Source: Delphinapterus leucas
Lineage: Eukaryota; Chordata; Mammalia; Artiodactyla; Monodontidae
DNA length: 64,000 nucleotides
Reading direction: 5' to 3'
NCBI RefSeq assembly: GCF_002288925.2
Contig: NW_022097993.1
Coordinates: 12,004,071-12,068,070, forward strand
Part shown: positions 11,791 to 23,464 of the stretch, piece by piece
How positions within the stretch are numbered: the first letter of the stretch is position 1
Layout: every line of letters starts with the position of its first letter
Position numbers and translations under genes: made by a program
Notes under the pieces: model-generated
Databases searched by the model: none
What the model was told of the DNA's origin: nothing
Seen by the model: the letters and a program-made list of their open reading frames with translations, nothing else

Positions 11791-12384
11791 ATTCAGTCTG
11801 TGTGTGTCTTGAGCTCTGAGGTGAGTCTCTTGTAAGCAGCATATAGATTTCTCTTTTTAAAACTAATCATCCACCCTATGTCTTTTGTTTGGAGCATTTA
11901 CTCCACTGACACTTAAAATGATATTGATAGGTATGTACTTCTTGCCATTTTGCTACTTGAGTGTTTTCTTCATGAGAGGAGTGTAGGTTTCTTACAGCCC
12001 CATGTCAGTCCCACTGGTTTTCTAGCCAGCTATGTGGACTCCTCTTTTCTGGTGATGGACCCCAGGGCTGGGTGCCCAACGTGTGGCTCAAGCCACTCAT
12101 TCCCCAGGGTGATTCTCCAGCTGTGAATCTCCCTTTTCCTCTGAGTCCCCTCCCAGGGGCCCAGGTCCTGACCTGATGGCTTCTCCTCCCTTCCTACCTG
12201 ATTCTGTGTGAATCTTTCTTACAGCCTTGGTAGTACAGGACTCTTTCTGCCAGTCCCCAGATTATTTTCAGTGAGAAATGTAGATGTAGATGTATTTTTG
12301 ATGTGTTTGTGGAGGGAGGTGAGTTCCATGTCCTCCTACTCTGCCATTGTGATCTCTCTGGGAAAGTTTTTTCTTTCTTTAATT

Positions 12385-13328
12385 CTATGTTTTGGAGCCT
12401 AAACTTAAGTTACCAAAACTTGCTGAATGCAAATGTCTAGGGTAGGACCCAAGAATCCCACCTAACACTTCACCTATGAGGGACAGCCAGTGAGTGTTTC
12501 TGAACCGCGTTCAAGTACCATATTTTCTTTCTGCCTCAGAGTAAGGTCTATGCCTGTTTTCTCCCTGGTTCTCTCTACAATCTCCTTTTTGGAGCTTTTC
12601 CATCACTGGCCTTCAAATCTTTCCTCCCTCATCACACATGATTGCATTAGTTAGAACAAGGAGATTAAAGTTAAGGTATAATTGTGAGGACAAATACAAA
12701 TTTAAAATAAGAGACCCAGTTCCCTCTAGAAAATAAGGGAAGAAACTTTCCCCCTTCTAGTTTTTAGAGCATTTACTTTAGTGAGCTCTTTCTTCTTTCT
12801 TTAAAATTTTATAAATACGTTTGAGTACTAGATAGGCCTTTTGTTATCTTTATGACCCAGGAATGACTTTCTCAAGGACCTGGGAACCATCCTTTGGAAT
12901 GTAAATATCAAGAACAATACTGCCCAGTCTCTCCATCTCTGTGGGAGGGCTAGAGCCTAACTTTGGGAGTGCCAGGCTACAAGTTGCAAAACAGCCTCCT
13001 GTCACAAAAAGATGAGATTGTTTTCCCCTGGAAAAAGCCAATTATCTAACACAGATGATCACCCCAATAACCAGGTACAGTCAGGATGAACTCTGTGTAA
13101 CAAATGGTGCTGTCGAGTCCTCTTATGTAAGCACTAGTTATTATCTTGCAAACATATGGAATGGGCTGTATCTGCTCGGCTGTATAAAGGGTGAGATTTC
13201 TCTGTCTTTGTATCTATTAGTGGACTGCCTGTGATGCACATCACATTCTGGTTTAATGCTTATTCCATAATGAAACTGTTTTCTTTCTCCTCTCCCTTTG
13301 TGGGAAGGTTTTCTGGGTTGGGAGAAGA
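12385..13328. other. Unassigned
   Basis: No exon, RNA gene or clear repeat. GC content is near the window average. Confidence 0.45.
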
Positions 13329-13701
13329 TTTTTTTTTTTTTTTTTTTGCTGTGTTGGGTCTTCGTTGTTGTGTGTGGGCTTCCTCTAGTTGAGGCAAGAG
13401 GGGGCTACTCTTCATTGCAGTGCATGGGCTTCTTATTGCCGTGGGCTCTCTCGTTGCAGAGCACGGGATCTAGGTGCATTGGCTTCAGTAGTTGCAGCAC
13501 ATGGACTCAATAATTGTGGTACGTGGACTCTAGAGCACGCAGGCTTCAGTAATTGTGGCATGTGGGCACTAGAGCGCAGGCTCAGTAGCTATGGTGCACG
13601 GGCTTAGTTGCTCCACGGCACATGGGATCTTCCCAGACCAGGGATCAGACCTGTGTCCCCCACATTGGCAGGCGGATTCTTAACCACTGCGCCACCAGGG
13701 A
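13329..13701 (-). mobile_element. CHR-type SINE, long form with internal repeats
   Basis: A T-run, then GCTGTGTTGGGTCTTCGTTG, several copies of a ~40-bp unit (variants of TTGTGGCATGTGGGC and GTAGTTGCAGCACATGGACT), and the antisense tRNA-like head ending in GCGCCACCAGGGAA. The length is about 370 bp against about 200 bp for the short form. I found no clear target duplication. Confidence 0.85.
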
Positions 13702-14449
13702 ATATTTTGTTTTTAATTATATTTTTCTAACATAATCAGTGAAGGGAAGGCTTATGAAGGAAGGAAGAGTGTTTACAGTGAATAAGATAAATTTAACTGC
13801 TGGAGAAGTCCCTGATGAAGATGAGGATAAATATGCGGACTGGACTGTAATAGGGTATCTAGGAGTAGATGGGGCAGAAATGTACAGGTGACCTAAGACA
13901 TCTAAGAAGAACTGCTACCTTAAAATAAAAGGCAATGAGTCCCTTTTGTTCCTCTTACCATTGGGGCTGAGGTCTCAGAATGATCTGTGGGTTTTGGATT
14001 TTCTAATTTTCTAAGGCAGGCAGGTCTGGGCTGAAGGTGAGAAGCCAGGTGAAGGAATAAGGTTTCTTTCTCAAACCAAGGTTGGTGGAAATGATACAAA
14101 CAGTCATAACTTAATGACATCTTCTCGTTAAGAAAAAGAAATTTTCTGACAAGAACTTCAAATAAGTAACAATGACTAATGAGGAAATCAAGAAGATTTG
14201 AACAAAATGTTCTGTGAAACTGGGGGAATAAGCCTTCGGGGATCTGGACAGGAACAAATTTACTACAACTAACAAAAGACTTGCGAGCCCCTCTGTTGCC
14301 ATGCCTCCTGACGAGCTTTTGCTTCTTCCATAGTCTAACTCCCTCTGCAGATAGGCAACTGTCTGCCTCCCCAGGGGAGCCTGGCCGTAAATGGTGAGTG
14401 CAGAGATGGTTTTCACTCACTTCTCCCTTCAGTAGCTCCTGGCACTTAT
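13702..14449. other. Unassigned
   Basis: No recognisable gene or repeat. The long minus-strand frame spanning 13920-14711 is an open-by-chance frame that runs into the SINE. Confidence 0.5.
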
Positions 14450-14459
14450 CTGTAGATAG

Positions 14460-14672
14460 AATTTTTTTTTTTTTTTTTTTTGCGGCACACGGGCCTCTCA
14501 CTGTTGTGGCCTCTTCCACTGCGGAGCACAGGCTCCGGACGCGAAGGCTCAGCGGCCATGGCTCACGGGCCCAGCCGCTATGCGGCACGTGGGATCCTCC
14601 CGGACCGGGGCACGAACCTGTGTCCCCTGCATCGGCAGGCGGACTCTCAACCACTGCGCCACCAGGGAAGCC
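14460..14672 (-). mobile_element. CHR-type SINE (short form)
   Basis: T-run, GCGGCACACGGGCCTCTCAC through GCGCCACCAGGGAAGCC. The 10-bp target duplication CTGTAGATAG lies at 14450-14459 and 14673-14682. Confidence 0.95.
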
Positions 14673-14682
14673 CTGTAGATAG

Positions 14683-15860
14683 GCTTTTGACGGGTACTGG
14701 AATCGATTCATTTGTAAGAATGTTCTAGGAGCTCTGCTGCCAACTAGAGTGCAGATACAGACTGTACATCACCATGTATGAACTGCAGGCTGGGTTTGCA
14801 TAAATGGCCCTATACCTTGTAGATAAACAAGGGTAAATCTACCTTCTGCAGCTCCACAGGGGGAAAACTGCCTGCATGTTGGCTCAGGAAATGTTTGAGC
14901 TCTGACGTTTGAGTCCTTGACAAGCCAGTGCATTCCTGTTTGCTTCCTGAACTGGGACAAGTATAAACAGTATCTGAGTAGCTTTTTGTTCCAGTGTTTA
15001 AATGTATTTGTCTAACGTGCTGTCACTTAGGCAGAAGGTATGGCTGTGTAGCTTCCAGGGCCTCAGAGCATCTCATAAATCATAAAGGAAGGATTTGAAC
15101 AAAGAATTGACCCGCTCACTTCTGTGAGAGCGTGGCACATCTGTCCAATCTATCATACCTAAAGGTGATGTGCATTGTCTCAAGATGTCTTTACTAGGCA
15201 GCATGTAACTCTTTGCCTAAATGTCCATCATATGCATTTTCGAATTACCTATGATGGGACAGATCTTCCTTTGGCTGGTTTGTACATTATGACTCAGGTG
15301 TTGGAAGACATTCTGTGTTTAAAGAATGAGCTTGTGAGCTCATGAGTACGTATGGCTCACTTTTGCCAAAATTTATTCGAATAAATCCATCGAATATTTG
15401 AGGTTACCTATAGTATGGAGACCCTGGAAATAAAGATAAAACAAAAGAAATTATATCCCAGTCCTTTAAAAGTCTACATTCTCACTGAGCATAAAAGATC
15501 AAACACATGCCTCAAAGAATGTAATGCAGTGTGTAATCTCAGTTGTCCAAATCCATTGCACTTACTTTTAAATAGGAAAAGAGAAGAAAAATACTTCAGG
15601 ATGTAGATACAGCATCAACTGCTTTGACTAGTTCATAAAATGTGGTCAGAGGGAGAGGACAAGGGGCCAGTCCAGCATGAGCAAAAGCATAGAGGTGTGG
15701 GAATAAGCATAACTGATTCAACAAGTTCTAAAAATATCAGCTTGTCTGCAAGAGAAATTTCCTATAGGAAAATGTGTCACTCGGGATGAGTTACAAGTGC
15801 AGAGAAATCTTAATTATTGGAGGATTTTGTTTAACATAGAATTGCATTTCCCACTCATGT
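14683..15860. other. Unassigned
   Basis: Nothing recognised; short open frames only. Confidence 0.5.
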
Positions 15861-15874
15861 AAAAACCCAGAGCT

Positions 15875-16085
15875 GGGCTTCCCTGGTGGTGCAGTGGTTG
15901 AGAGTCCACCGGCCGATGCAGGGGACACGGGTTCGTGCCCCGGCCTGGGAGGATCCCACATGCCGCGGAGCGGCTGGGCGCGTGAGCCATGGCCGCTGAG
16001 CCTGCGCGTCCGGAGCCTGTGCTCCGCAACGGGAGAGGCCACAGCAGTGAGAGGGCTGCGTACTGCAAAAAAAAAAAGAAAAAAA
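15875..16085 (+). mobile_element. CHR-type SINE (short form)
   Basis: GGGCTTCCCTGGTGGTGCAGTGG to CGTACTGC plus an A-rich tail. The flanking AAAAACCCAGAGCT (15861-15874) recurs with one change at 16086-16099. Confidence 0.95.
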
Positions 16086-16099
16086 AAAACCCCAGAGCT

Positions 16100-16493
16100 A
16101 TGTGATCTGAGGACTCTGATGTCAAGAACCCAGGATCTTTCCATCGTGTGGCTCTGCCATATATTAGCTCCCTGTCAAAATCATTTGATTGTGCATGCTG
16201 GCTTTTCCAGTCATCTGGGCATCATTCCAGCTGGAAGAAAAGGGCACACTTTCATCCTTTAAAGTCACGTCCTTCCTTGGAGGACAATTCCTGGAAATTG
16301 CATGCACAAGTCCACTGAATTCTCACGAATTTCATTGGCCACAAGACACAAAGGAAGCTGAGAAGTGTAGTCTTCATTTCAGGCTGGCATGTGCTTAGCT
16401 TAACAAAACGAGAGAAAGTAAGAATAAATATAGGGAACAGAAAGACATCAGTGCCACAGAGAGTGATGAGAAATAAGGTGGAACACTTAGAGA
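16100..16493. other. Unassigned
   Basis: No gene or repeat recognised. Confidence 0.45.
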
Positions 16494-16501
16494 GTCTAGA
16501 T

Positions 16502-16730
16502 CAGGACTCTGCAAATGTTTTCTCTGAAGGACTAGATAGTAAATATTTTAGGCTTTGTGAGCTATACAGTCTTTGGTATAACTTACTCAACTCTACCACA
16601 GACAGCAGTGAAAAAGCAGCCATTGACAATAAGCAAACAAATGATCATGGCTGTGCTCCAATAAAACCTAATTTCCAAAAAGCAGGTGGAGAGCACAATT
16701 TGGCCCACAGACTATAATTTTTGATTCCTG
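16502..16730 (+). mobile_element. MER33-like hAT-Charlie element, internally deleted
   Basis: Begins CAGGACTCTGCAAATGTTTTC and ends GATTCCTG. Inside are AGTAAATATTTTAGGCTTTG, CTACTCAAC-like and CCAATAAAACCTAATTT motifs, as in the 17291 copy. A perfect 8-bp target duplication, GTCTAGAT, flanks it at 16494-16501 and 16731-16738, the length expected for hAT. At 229 bp it lacks about 95 bp of the sibling copy. Confidence 0.85.
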
Positions 16731-16839
16731 GTCTAGATTATAAACTTGACTTGGAAATTTCGTGTGCAGGGCAATGTGAGGACTGAGCATGCCGTGGTAG
16801 AAGGAACACTGAACTGTTGTTTGGAGACCTGAGGCCCCG

Positions 16840-16945
16840 TCCTGGTCTATCACAAGTTAGATTTGCAAATTTGAGGAAGTCATTTTGCCTCACAGAGTAA
16901 CAGTGTCCTCATTTTCCTAATGAGGGGATTGAATAGAAAGTCTCT
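16840..16945 (+). mobile_element. MIR fragment
   Basis: ATTTGAGGAAGTCATTTTGCCTC and GTGTCCTCATTTTCCTAATGAGGGGATTGAATAG match the MIR core order. Confidence 0.5.
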
Positions 16946-17290
16946 AATGTTATTTTCAATTCAAAAAGACTGTGGAGATGGTGGACTTAAGATGTCTAAT
17001 TGGAAAACTGTTGCAGGGATCCTGGTGTGAAATGGTGAAGCTAGGGAACTAGCAGGAAAAATGGAAAGAAAATTTCAAAGACAATTTAAAAGGAAAACAA
17101 ACAGAAAACAAGTGGTGATTAGATAGATAAGGTAGTTAAGGAAAGTCGTAAAATGCCTGGAAGGTTTTGAGCAGTGGGGCTGAGAGAATGTTGATCCCAC
17201 ATCACAGACAGAAACATAGAAGGGGATACAACTTCAGTAAAAATTCCAGGGAGAATGATTCTTCTCCACTCAGATTTTTCCTTCTTTGTC

Positions 17291-17614
17291 AAGGGTCAGC
17301 AAACTTTTTCTGTGAAGGGCCAAAGAGCAAGCATCTTAGGCTTTATGTGCCACACGGTCTGTCACAAACACTCAACTTTGCCACTGTATGGTGACAGCAG
17401 CCACAGACAACATGTAAGCAAAGGGGCATGGTTGTGTTCCGATAAAATTTTATTTATGGACACTGAAATGTAAGCTTCCTGTAGTGTTCAAGGGTCACAA
17501 AATATTATCCTTTTGATTTTCTTCAATCATTAAAAAAATATACAACCTATTTTCAGCTTGCAGGCTGTACAAAAACATGTGATGGGCCCATGGGCCATCA
17601 TTTGCTGACTCCTA
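17291..17614 (+). mobile_element. MER33-like hAT-Charlie element, full-length type
   Basis: AAGGGTCAGCAAACTTTTTCTG, AGGGCCAAAGAG, GTTCCGATAAAATTTTATTT and a terminal GGGCCATCATTTGCTGACTCC, which is the inverted complement of the start. The length of about 324 bp fits the full non-autonomous family. It has no coding capacity. Family name is from memory. Confidence 0.8.
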
Positions 17615-18765
17615 GCCTGTGTGCAAGCAATTCTCTAGATTTCTCTTCTTTCCCAACCATCTCTTTTTGGAAGTCTGTGGAGAAAACTGGGCATGTGTAG
17701 CTCTAGCCCTTCTGTTCCCTTTGATCTTGGAAGCTAGAGCTACCCTCCATTCTGCTCCCATCAGTTGGGGATGTAATACAAGACATAATGAGCGAAACTT
17801 CTCTGGTCAAGGCAAGGTACCTCTGTTTATTTCCGAGAAATTCTTTCGTCCTCAGATATAAACTGCATCCTCCCATCCAGGTTTACCTGAGTGACATTCT
17901 GACCTGCCACGAATTGATCTTATTGGGTTCAGAATTTGAACAGTAAGAGAGAGCTATTTATCAGGCGACCTCAAAGACCTTGGGAGTTGGCACGCGTTCC
18001 CAGAGGCCAAAAAAACCATTGCTTCAGAGATTTGGCCACAGTCAGTGGTGACTGGGCTAGTGCCTAGGACATAGGAGTTAATGGGTAAGTGACTGGATGT
18101 GTAAACACGAAAGCGTGGGAAGGTCCACCTTGATCCTAGGAATAGGATTCTGAAATGGGGGTAGGGGCCAGAGGTAAGTTGACTGTAACAAAACTGGGGT
18201 TATCTTCCTTCAGCTCTGAAACTGCCCATCAGCCGATACATGCAGTTGTCAATGGTTTTGACTCAAGCTATTAGGACTGATAAGAAAGCCTGGGACAACA
18301 GAGAACTTAATTTAAACCATTAAGCCCTTCCTGTTACCGAAACATGGGCTTGACTTTAGAGACAGAAACATAACCAATATACGTTTTTTAAATTTTAAGG
18401 AGCTGCTTGAGAAAAAAAAGAGTTAACTCCCTTTTGGTAAAAAGCATGCTGTTGCACGTCTCAGAAGCAGAGAGGGAGAAAATCCATTAAAAAGAGATTT
18501 ATTTGGACTCCTAATTAATGCATCTAAATACAACAGGCAAATTGACAGCAATTACTGGAACTGTTACCCAGATTTAAAACCAGTGCTAAAGGAGTTTACA
18601 TTTCAGCTTTGTAAGCAATCTGGTCTCTCCTTTTTTTCATTCACCCCTTCTTAAGGTTTTTCTGCTCTTCTAGACAAGTTGGTCTAGAAAAGACCCTGGG
18701 CCTGTATCCCATTCTGTGGCATCTGTGCATGGTATTTCCCTTACTCAGTACACATTCCATGTGGC
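17615..18765. other. Unassigned
   Basis: No gene or repeat recognised. Confidence 0.45.
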
Positions 18766-18900
18766 CTGTCCAAATGCGACCCACTCTTCAACACAAAGCC
18801 CAAGTTCCACTTCCTTTAGGATATATTCCCTGACTATTCCAACCCTGATTCATTTTCCCCTTCTCTAAACTCTTACAGCTCAAAAAATGTATTCCCTTTT
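18766..18900 (+). mobile_element. L2 3' fragment
   Basis: AAGTTCCACTTCCTTTAGGATATATTCCCTGACTATTCC follows the L2 3' pattern (CTTCCTCCAGGAAGCCTTCCCTGA). Diverged. Confidence 0.5.
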
Positions 18901-19224
18901 TTCAGGAAGATGGATGTTGTTAACATTCAAGACCTACCCACATTGGGCATACACTGGTCTTGACAAAACTATAGAAGAGTATTTCCTAGATCTGCACATG
19001 AATTTTGTTGCATAGTATTTATAAAGTGGTTTAATATATATTGACTAACTATAAATGGCACACTGGTAACAGTTGTTATTTGTGTGATTGGGCCTAATCA
19101 AGACAGATTGTGACTTATGTTCACTCTCCAGGGCTTTAATGTAACTCCATCCCTTTTTCTATTGAAGGAAGCCTAGCTAAATACAAGTGAAAGTGAAGTT
19201 TGGTACTATGTGGTATTCCATGTG

Positions 19225-19760
19225 CCTACTGCTGAGAAAAAAAACCAGCCAAAATTTGGTGGCTTAAAACAACAATATTAATTTTGCTCACAAATCTACA
19301 ATCGGGCATGGATGGTGGGATGGGTCCACTTTGTGTCACTAGGGGTGACTCCGTGAGGGGCCAGAGGGTCACGTCCAAGATGGCTCATGGGTGGAACATG
19401 GATGTGAAATTGGTGCTGGCAGCTGGAGGGAAGCTCAGCCAGAGCAGGGAGACCAAGGCCCGGCTTCCTTTCCATGTAGGCCTCCCTGTGGGCTGCTTGG
19501 GCTTTCTCACAAGCAATAACTGATTTCCAAGAGCAAACATCCCAAGGAAACGAGCACAGGGCACTGCTATGACCTTGCCTCAGAAGTCACTGATGTCTAT
19601 CTTCCCTTCTCTGTTGGTTGAGGCAGTCTCAGAAGCCTACTTAGGTCCAAAGGAAGGGAGCATAAATGCAGCCTCTTGACAGAGAGTAGAAAGGGTCTAG
19701 AAGAGGATGTGGTGTAGGAGGTATTGTTGCAGTCTTCTTTGGAATATACAACCCGTCACA
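19225..19760 (+). mobile_element. Old interspersed repeat, family not named
   Basis: GTGGCTTAAAACAACAATATTAATTTTG, CTCATGGGTGG, CTGGCAGCTGG, CCATGTAGGCCTCCC, CCAAGAGCAAACATCCCAAG and TTGCCTCAGAAGTCAC are in the order of a common mammalian repeat of LTR-like make-up. Related sequence occurs at 55665-56560, interrupted there by an LTR. I do not trust my memory for the name. Confidence 0.5.
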
Positions 19761-20530
19761 ATGGCGTTTACTGTGAATGAATGGACTGCAGTGCTCTAGT
19801 ATTTTAACCACATTTTTGTAGAGGATCTGCTGATTTATAATCCAGTGTTCTGGATTTAATTTTAAATTGGTCTTAAATTATTTTCCCCTGGTCGCAGGTG
19901 TACGTGGCTTATTCCCCAAACTAGTTTAAAGGGCAAGGGCCATATCTATAGTTTTTAACCACTCACAAGGCTTGGTGGAATGCTGGACATCTAGGTGATT
20001 CTAGAAGTACACATTGGAAGGTGAGTAGAGAAGGGTTTGTGCCATAAATTCTGTCTAAATAAAGAAATGAGGCTTATGCTTTAAGCAAAACCTAAAGAAG
20101 TGGTAAAGAGACTGGCCCACAAACTCTCTCTCACCTCAGCCTCATCGTGCAGTTGTCTCCTGTACTTGGGGGTGTAAATTGTTGCAGAATTCGGGAACAA
20201 TTATGATGGAGGAATGGTGGGGATCAAGCCCAATGTGATTACACGCCCTGAACCAGGTGATAAATCCACATAGCTGGGCAGAGGGAAGCAGTTATGAAAG
20301 TCAGGTGGCTTCTCTCTCTGTCCTAAGCATCACTTAAAAAATATTTTTAAGAAACGCCATGCTTTATTTTCTCCTATCTTGGAACTCTAAATTCCGCGTT
20401 GATCTCTCTCTGTCTTCTGTGTGTGTGTGTGCATAAGCATGTGTGTGTTTAATACCTTGGAATGATTGTATACTTTTGATGAAACTTACCTTTATAATGG
20501 AAATAAAAAGAAATAAGGATTTGGTTTGTA
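19761..20530. other. Unassigned; (GT)n at 20419-20450
   Basis: No gene seen; one short GT microsatellite. Confidence 0.45.
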
Positions 20531-20743
20531 CAAACATACCTCTGAGATATTGCAGGTTCATTTCCAGACCACCACAATACAGTGAATATTGCAATAAAGT
20601 TACTCACACGCATTTTTTGGTTTCCCAGGGCATATAAAAGTTATGTTTACACTATACTATAGTCTATTAAGTGTGCAATAGCATTATGTCTAAAAAAACA
20701 ATGAACATACCTTAATTAAAAAATACTTTATTGCAAAAAAACT

Positions 20744-22501
20744 CTAACCATCATCTGAGTCTTCAGAGAGTCTGAATTTTTTTGCTGGTGGAGGGACTTA
20801 CCCCGATGTTGGTGGCTGCTGACTTATCAGAGTGGCCACTTCTGAAGGTTGGGGCAGCCGGGGCAATTTCTTAAAACAGGACAACAGTGACGTTTGACAC
20901 ATCGATTGACTCTTTCATTAATGATTTCTCTGTAGCACGCAATGCTGTTTGATAATATTTTACCCGCAGGAGAACTTCTTTCAAAATTGGAGTCTATCCT
21001 TTCAAACCCTGCCACTGCTTTATCAACTAAGTTTATGTCATATTCTAAATCCTGTGTTGTCATTTCAACAGTCTTCACAGCATCTTCACCAGGAGTAGAT
21101 TCCATCTCAAGAAAACGTTTTCTGTGCTCAGAAAACGTTTTCTGTGCTCATCCATAGAAAGTAACGCCTCATCCATTCAAGTTTTATCGTGAGATTGCAG
21201 CAATTCAGTCACACCTTCAGGCTCCACTTCTAATTCTAGTTCTCTTGCTGTTTCCACCACATCTGCAGTTCCTTCCCCCACTGAAGTCTGAACCCCTTCA
21301 AGTCATCCCTGAGGGTTGGAATCAACTTCTTCCAAACTCCTGTTAATGTTGATATTTTGACCTCTTCCCATTAATCATGAGTGTTCTTAATGTCATCTAG
21401 AATGGTGGATCCTTTCCAGAAGGTTTTCAATTTACTTTCTCCACATCCATCAGAGGAATCACTCTCTGTGGCACTTATAGCCTCACAAAATACATTTCTT
21501 AAATCATGAGACTTGAAAGTCAAAATCGCTCCTTGATCCATGGGCTGACAAATGGATGTTATATTACCAGGCATAAAAACAACATGAATCTCATTGTGCA
21601 TTTCCACCAGAGCTCTTGGGTGACCAGGTGCATTGTTAATGAACAGTAATATTTTGAAAGAAATCTTCTTTTCTGAGCGGTACAGTGGGCTTAAAATATT
21701 CAGTAAACCATGTTGTAAGCAGAGGTGCTGTCATCCAGGCTTTGTTGTTCCGGTTATAGAGCACAGGCAGAGTAGAATTAGAATAATTCTTAAGGGCCCT
21801 GGGATTTTCAGAATGGAGAATGAGCACCGGTCTCAAGTTAAGTCACCAGCTGCAATAACCTCTAACAAGAGGGTCAGCCTGTCCTTTGAAGCCAAGCATT
21901 GACGTCTCCTCTCTAGCTATGAAAGTCCTAGATGGCATCTTCTTCCAATAGAAGATTGTTTCATCTACATTGAAAACCTGTTGTTTGTGTAGCCACCTTT
22001 ATTAATTATCTTAGCTAGATCTTTTGGGTAACTTGCTGAAGCTTCTATATCAGCACTTGCTGCTTCACCTTGTACTTTCTTTAAACCTCATTAACCAACC
22101 TCTGCAACTTCAAAGTTTTCTTCTATAGTTTCCTAACCTCTCTCAGCCTTCAGAGAATTGAAGGGAGTTAGGATCTGGCTCTGGATTGGCTTTGGCTTAA
22201 GGAAATGTTGTGGCTTGTTTGATCTTCTATCCAGACACTAGGAGTTTGCTATCTCCATATCAGCAATAAGGCTGTTTCACTTTCTTATCATTTGTGTGTT
22301 CACTGGGGTAGCATTTTTAATTTCCTTCAAGAACTTTTCATTTGCATCCACAACTCAGCTGCCTGTTTGGCACAAGAGGCCTAGCTTTCAGTCTGTCTTG
22401 GCTTTGGACGTGCCTTCCTCACTAAGCTTCATCATTTCTAGCTTTTGACTTAAAGTGAGAGATGTGTGACTCTTCTTTTCACTTGAACACTTGGAGGCCA
22501 T
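20744..22501 (-). pseudogene. Tigger1 transposase (pogo/CENP-B-like DDE), decayed
   Basis: The start codon is at 22499-22501 (MASKCSSEKK...), and the C-terminal end SDDG with stop is at 20744-20746. Recognisable blocks in order: an N-terminal helix-turn-helix region of CENP-B type near 22350-22480; NVDET (first catalytic Asp) near 21960-21980; [11 protein letters not shown] near 21610-21640; QPMDQG (third Asp) near 21535; and the tail with ESTPGEDAV and [10 protein letters not shown] near 20950-21105. The second acidic residue, usually Asp in IDNAPG, reads Asn. Several frameshifts and stops break the frame (for example the duplication at 21110-21149). It is dead as an enzyme. Human relatives of this family gave rise to domesticated TIGD genes, but nothing here suggests domestication. 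Confidence 0.9.
21110..21149. repeat. 20-bp tandem duplication in the transposase
   Basis: AGAAAACGTTTTCTGTGCTC occurs twice head to tail; the 20-bp insertion shifts the reading frame. Confidence 0.95.
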
Positions 22502-22922
22502 TGTGGGTTTTTAAAATTGGCCTCATTTCAATATTGTTGTGTCTCAGGGAATAGAGAGGCCCAAGGAGGAAAGAGATAGGAGAATGGCTGGGGGGTAGAG
22601 CAGTCAGAACACAAAAAAGCATTTATTGATTACATTTGCCATCTCATATGGGCACGGTTCATGGTGTCCCAAAACAATTATAGTAGTAACATCAAAGATC
22701 ACTGATCACACATCACCATAGCAAATATAATAATAATGAAAACGTTTGAAATATTCCAAAATTACAAAAATATGACAGAGACACTAGTGAGCAAATGCTG
22801 TTGGAAGAATGGTGCCAATAGACTTGCTCTATGCAGAGTTGCCACAAACCTTCAACTTGTGAAAAATGCAGTATCTGTAAAGCACCATAAAGTGAGATGC
22901 AGTAAAATGAGATGTGTCTGTA

Positions 22923-23464
22923 ACTGTAGGTGAGGAAAACTTTTCCCTTCTACTCTTCTAGGTTCTTTGGTTGGTCTAAAAATTAAATTGACATAAGACA
23001 GATTAATGGGAGAAGAAAGCAAATTTAACTTTGTAAATATGGGAGCTCCAAGGATATGAGGTGCTCAGACAGTTAATTGAGGTTTTTACAACATCCTGAG
23101 CTAAGGAGAAGGGGATAGGGGTCTGCAGCTTCAAAAAGGAGGAAGAGAACTCACAGGAAGGGGAAGAGCAAACAACAGCTAGACAAATGTTTGCCCTCAG
23201 ATGTCTTTCTCATGTAAAAAGTTATCTCTGGTTATAGCTCTCTTCCTGGTCCAGTCCACCTGTATAAACTCTTCTAGGCAGTTAAGGAAGAGGTTAAAAA
23301 CAAAAAACCCAACTCTTCAGGAGTTTGTTAGGCCTTGATTGCCATCAGCTTAAAATAACCCATGTGCCAACGTGGCATATTTTGGGCTCATACATTCCGC
23401 TCCTGTTTGTAATACTTCTCATTCTGAGCATGTTTTAATTCACAACTTATCATTGTGTCTGGTG
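22923..23464. other. Unassigned, possibly old LTR
   Basis: Composition (AAATTAAATTGACATAAGACAG, GGGAGCTCCAAGG, later CAGTCCACCTGTATAAACTC) is LTR-like but I cannot name a family or define its ends. Confidence 0.3.

Larger units (their letters stand above)
10046..12360 (-). mobile_element. Antisense L1, 5' end to 3'UTR, internally deleted
   Basis: Left to right: 3'UTR (10050-10600), ORF2 C-terminal region (10740-11450), an abrupt jump to ORF2 N-terminal endonuclease sequence (11518-11880), then an old-type 5'UTR (11950-12355). The 5'UTR ends in the antisense of ATGGCAGAGTAGGAGGACATGG. The central ORF2 (reverse transcriptase) and ORF1 are absent. Similar 20-25 bp T-rich sequences (GGAAAACCTTTTTCTCTTTAATT-like) lie at both ends (10035-10057, 12361-12384) and look like a diverged target duplication. 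A CHR SINE sits at 10165-10362. Confidence 0.7.
20531..22920 (-). mobile_element. Tigger1 DNA transposon, nearly full length
   Basis: Terminal inverted repeats CATACCTCTGAGATATTGCAGG (left) and the antisense of this near 22900-22920. It is flanked on both sides by TA (20529-20530, 22921-22922), the Tc1/mariner/pogo target duplication. The length is 2,390 bp against about 2.4 kb for the intact family. The transposase lies on the minus strand. Small indels are seen, including a 20-bp tandem duplication at 21110-21149 and a loss of about 25 bp near 22080. Confidence 0.95.

Noticed and set aside
13920..14711. 263-residue minus-strand open frame
   Set aside because: Its N-terminal third is the translated CHR SINE (the same [22 protein letters not shown] frame appears at other SINEs) and the rest has no family feature or homologous exon structure.
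20531..22920. Possible domesticated transposase gene (TIGD-like)
   Set aside because: Inverted ends and TA duplications are still present, and the frame has several breaks plus a changed catalytic residue, so it is an ordinary dead copy.
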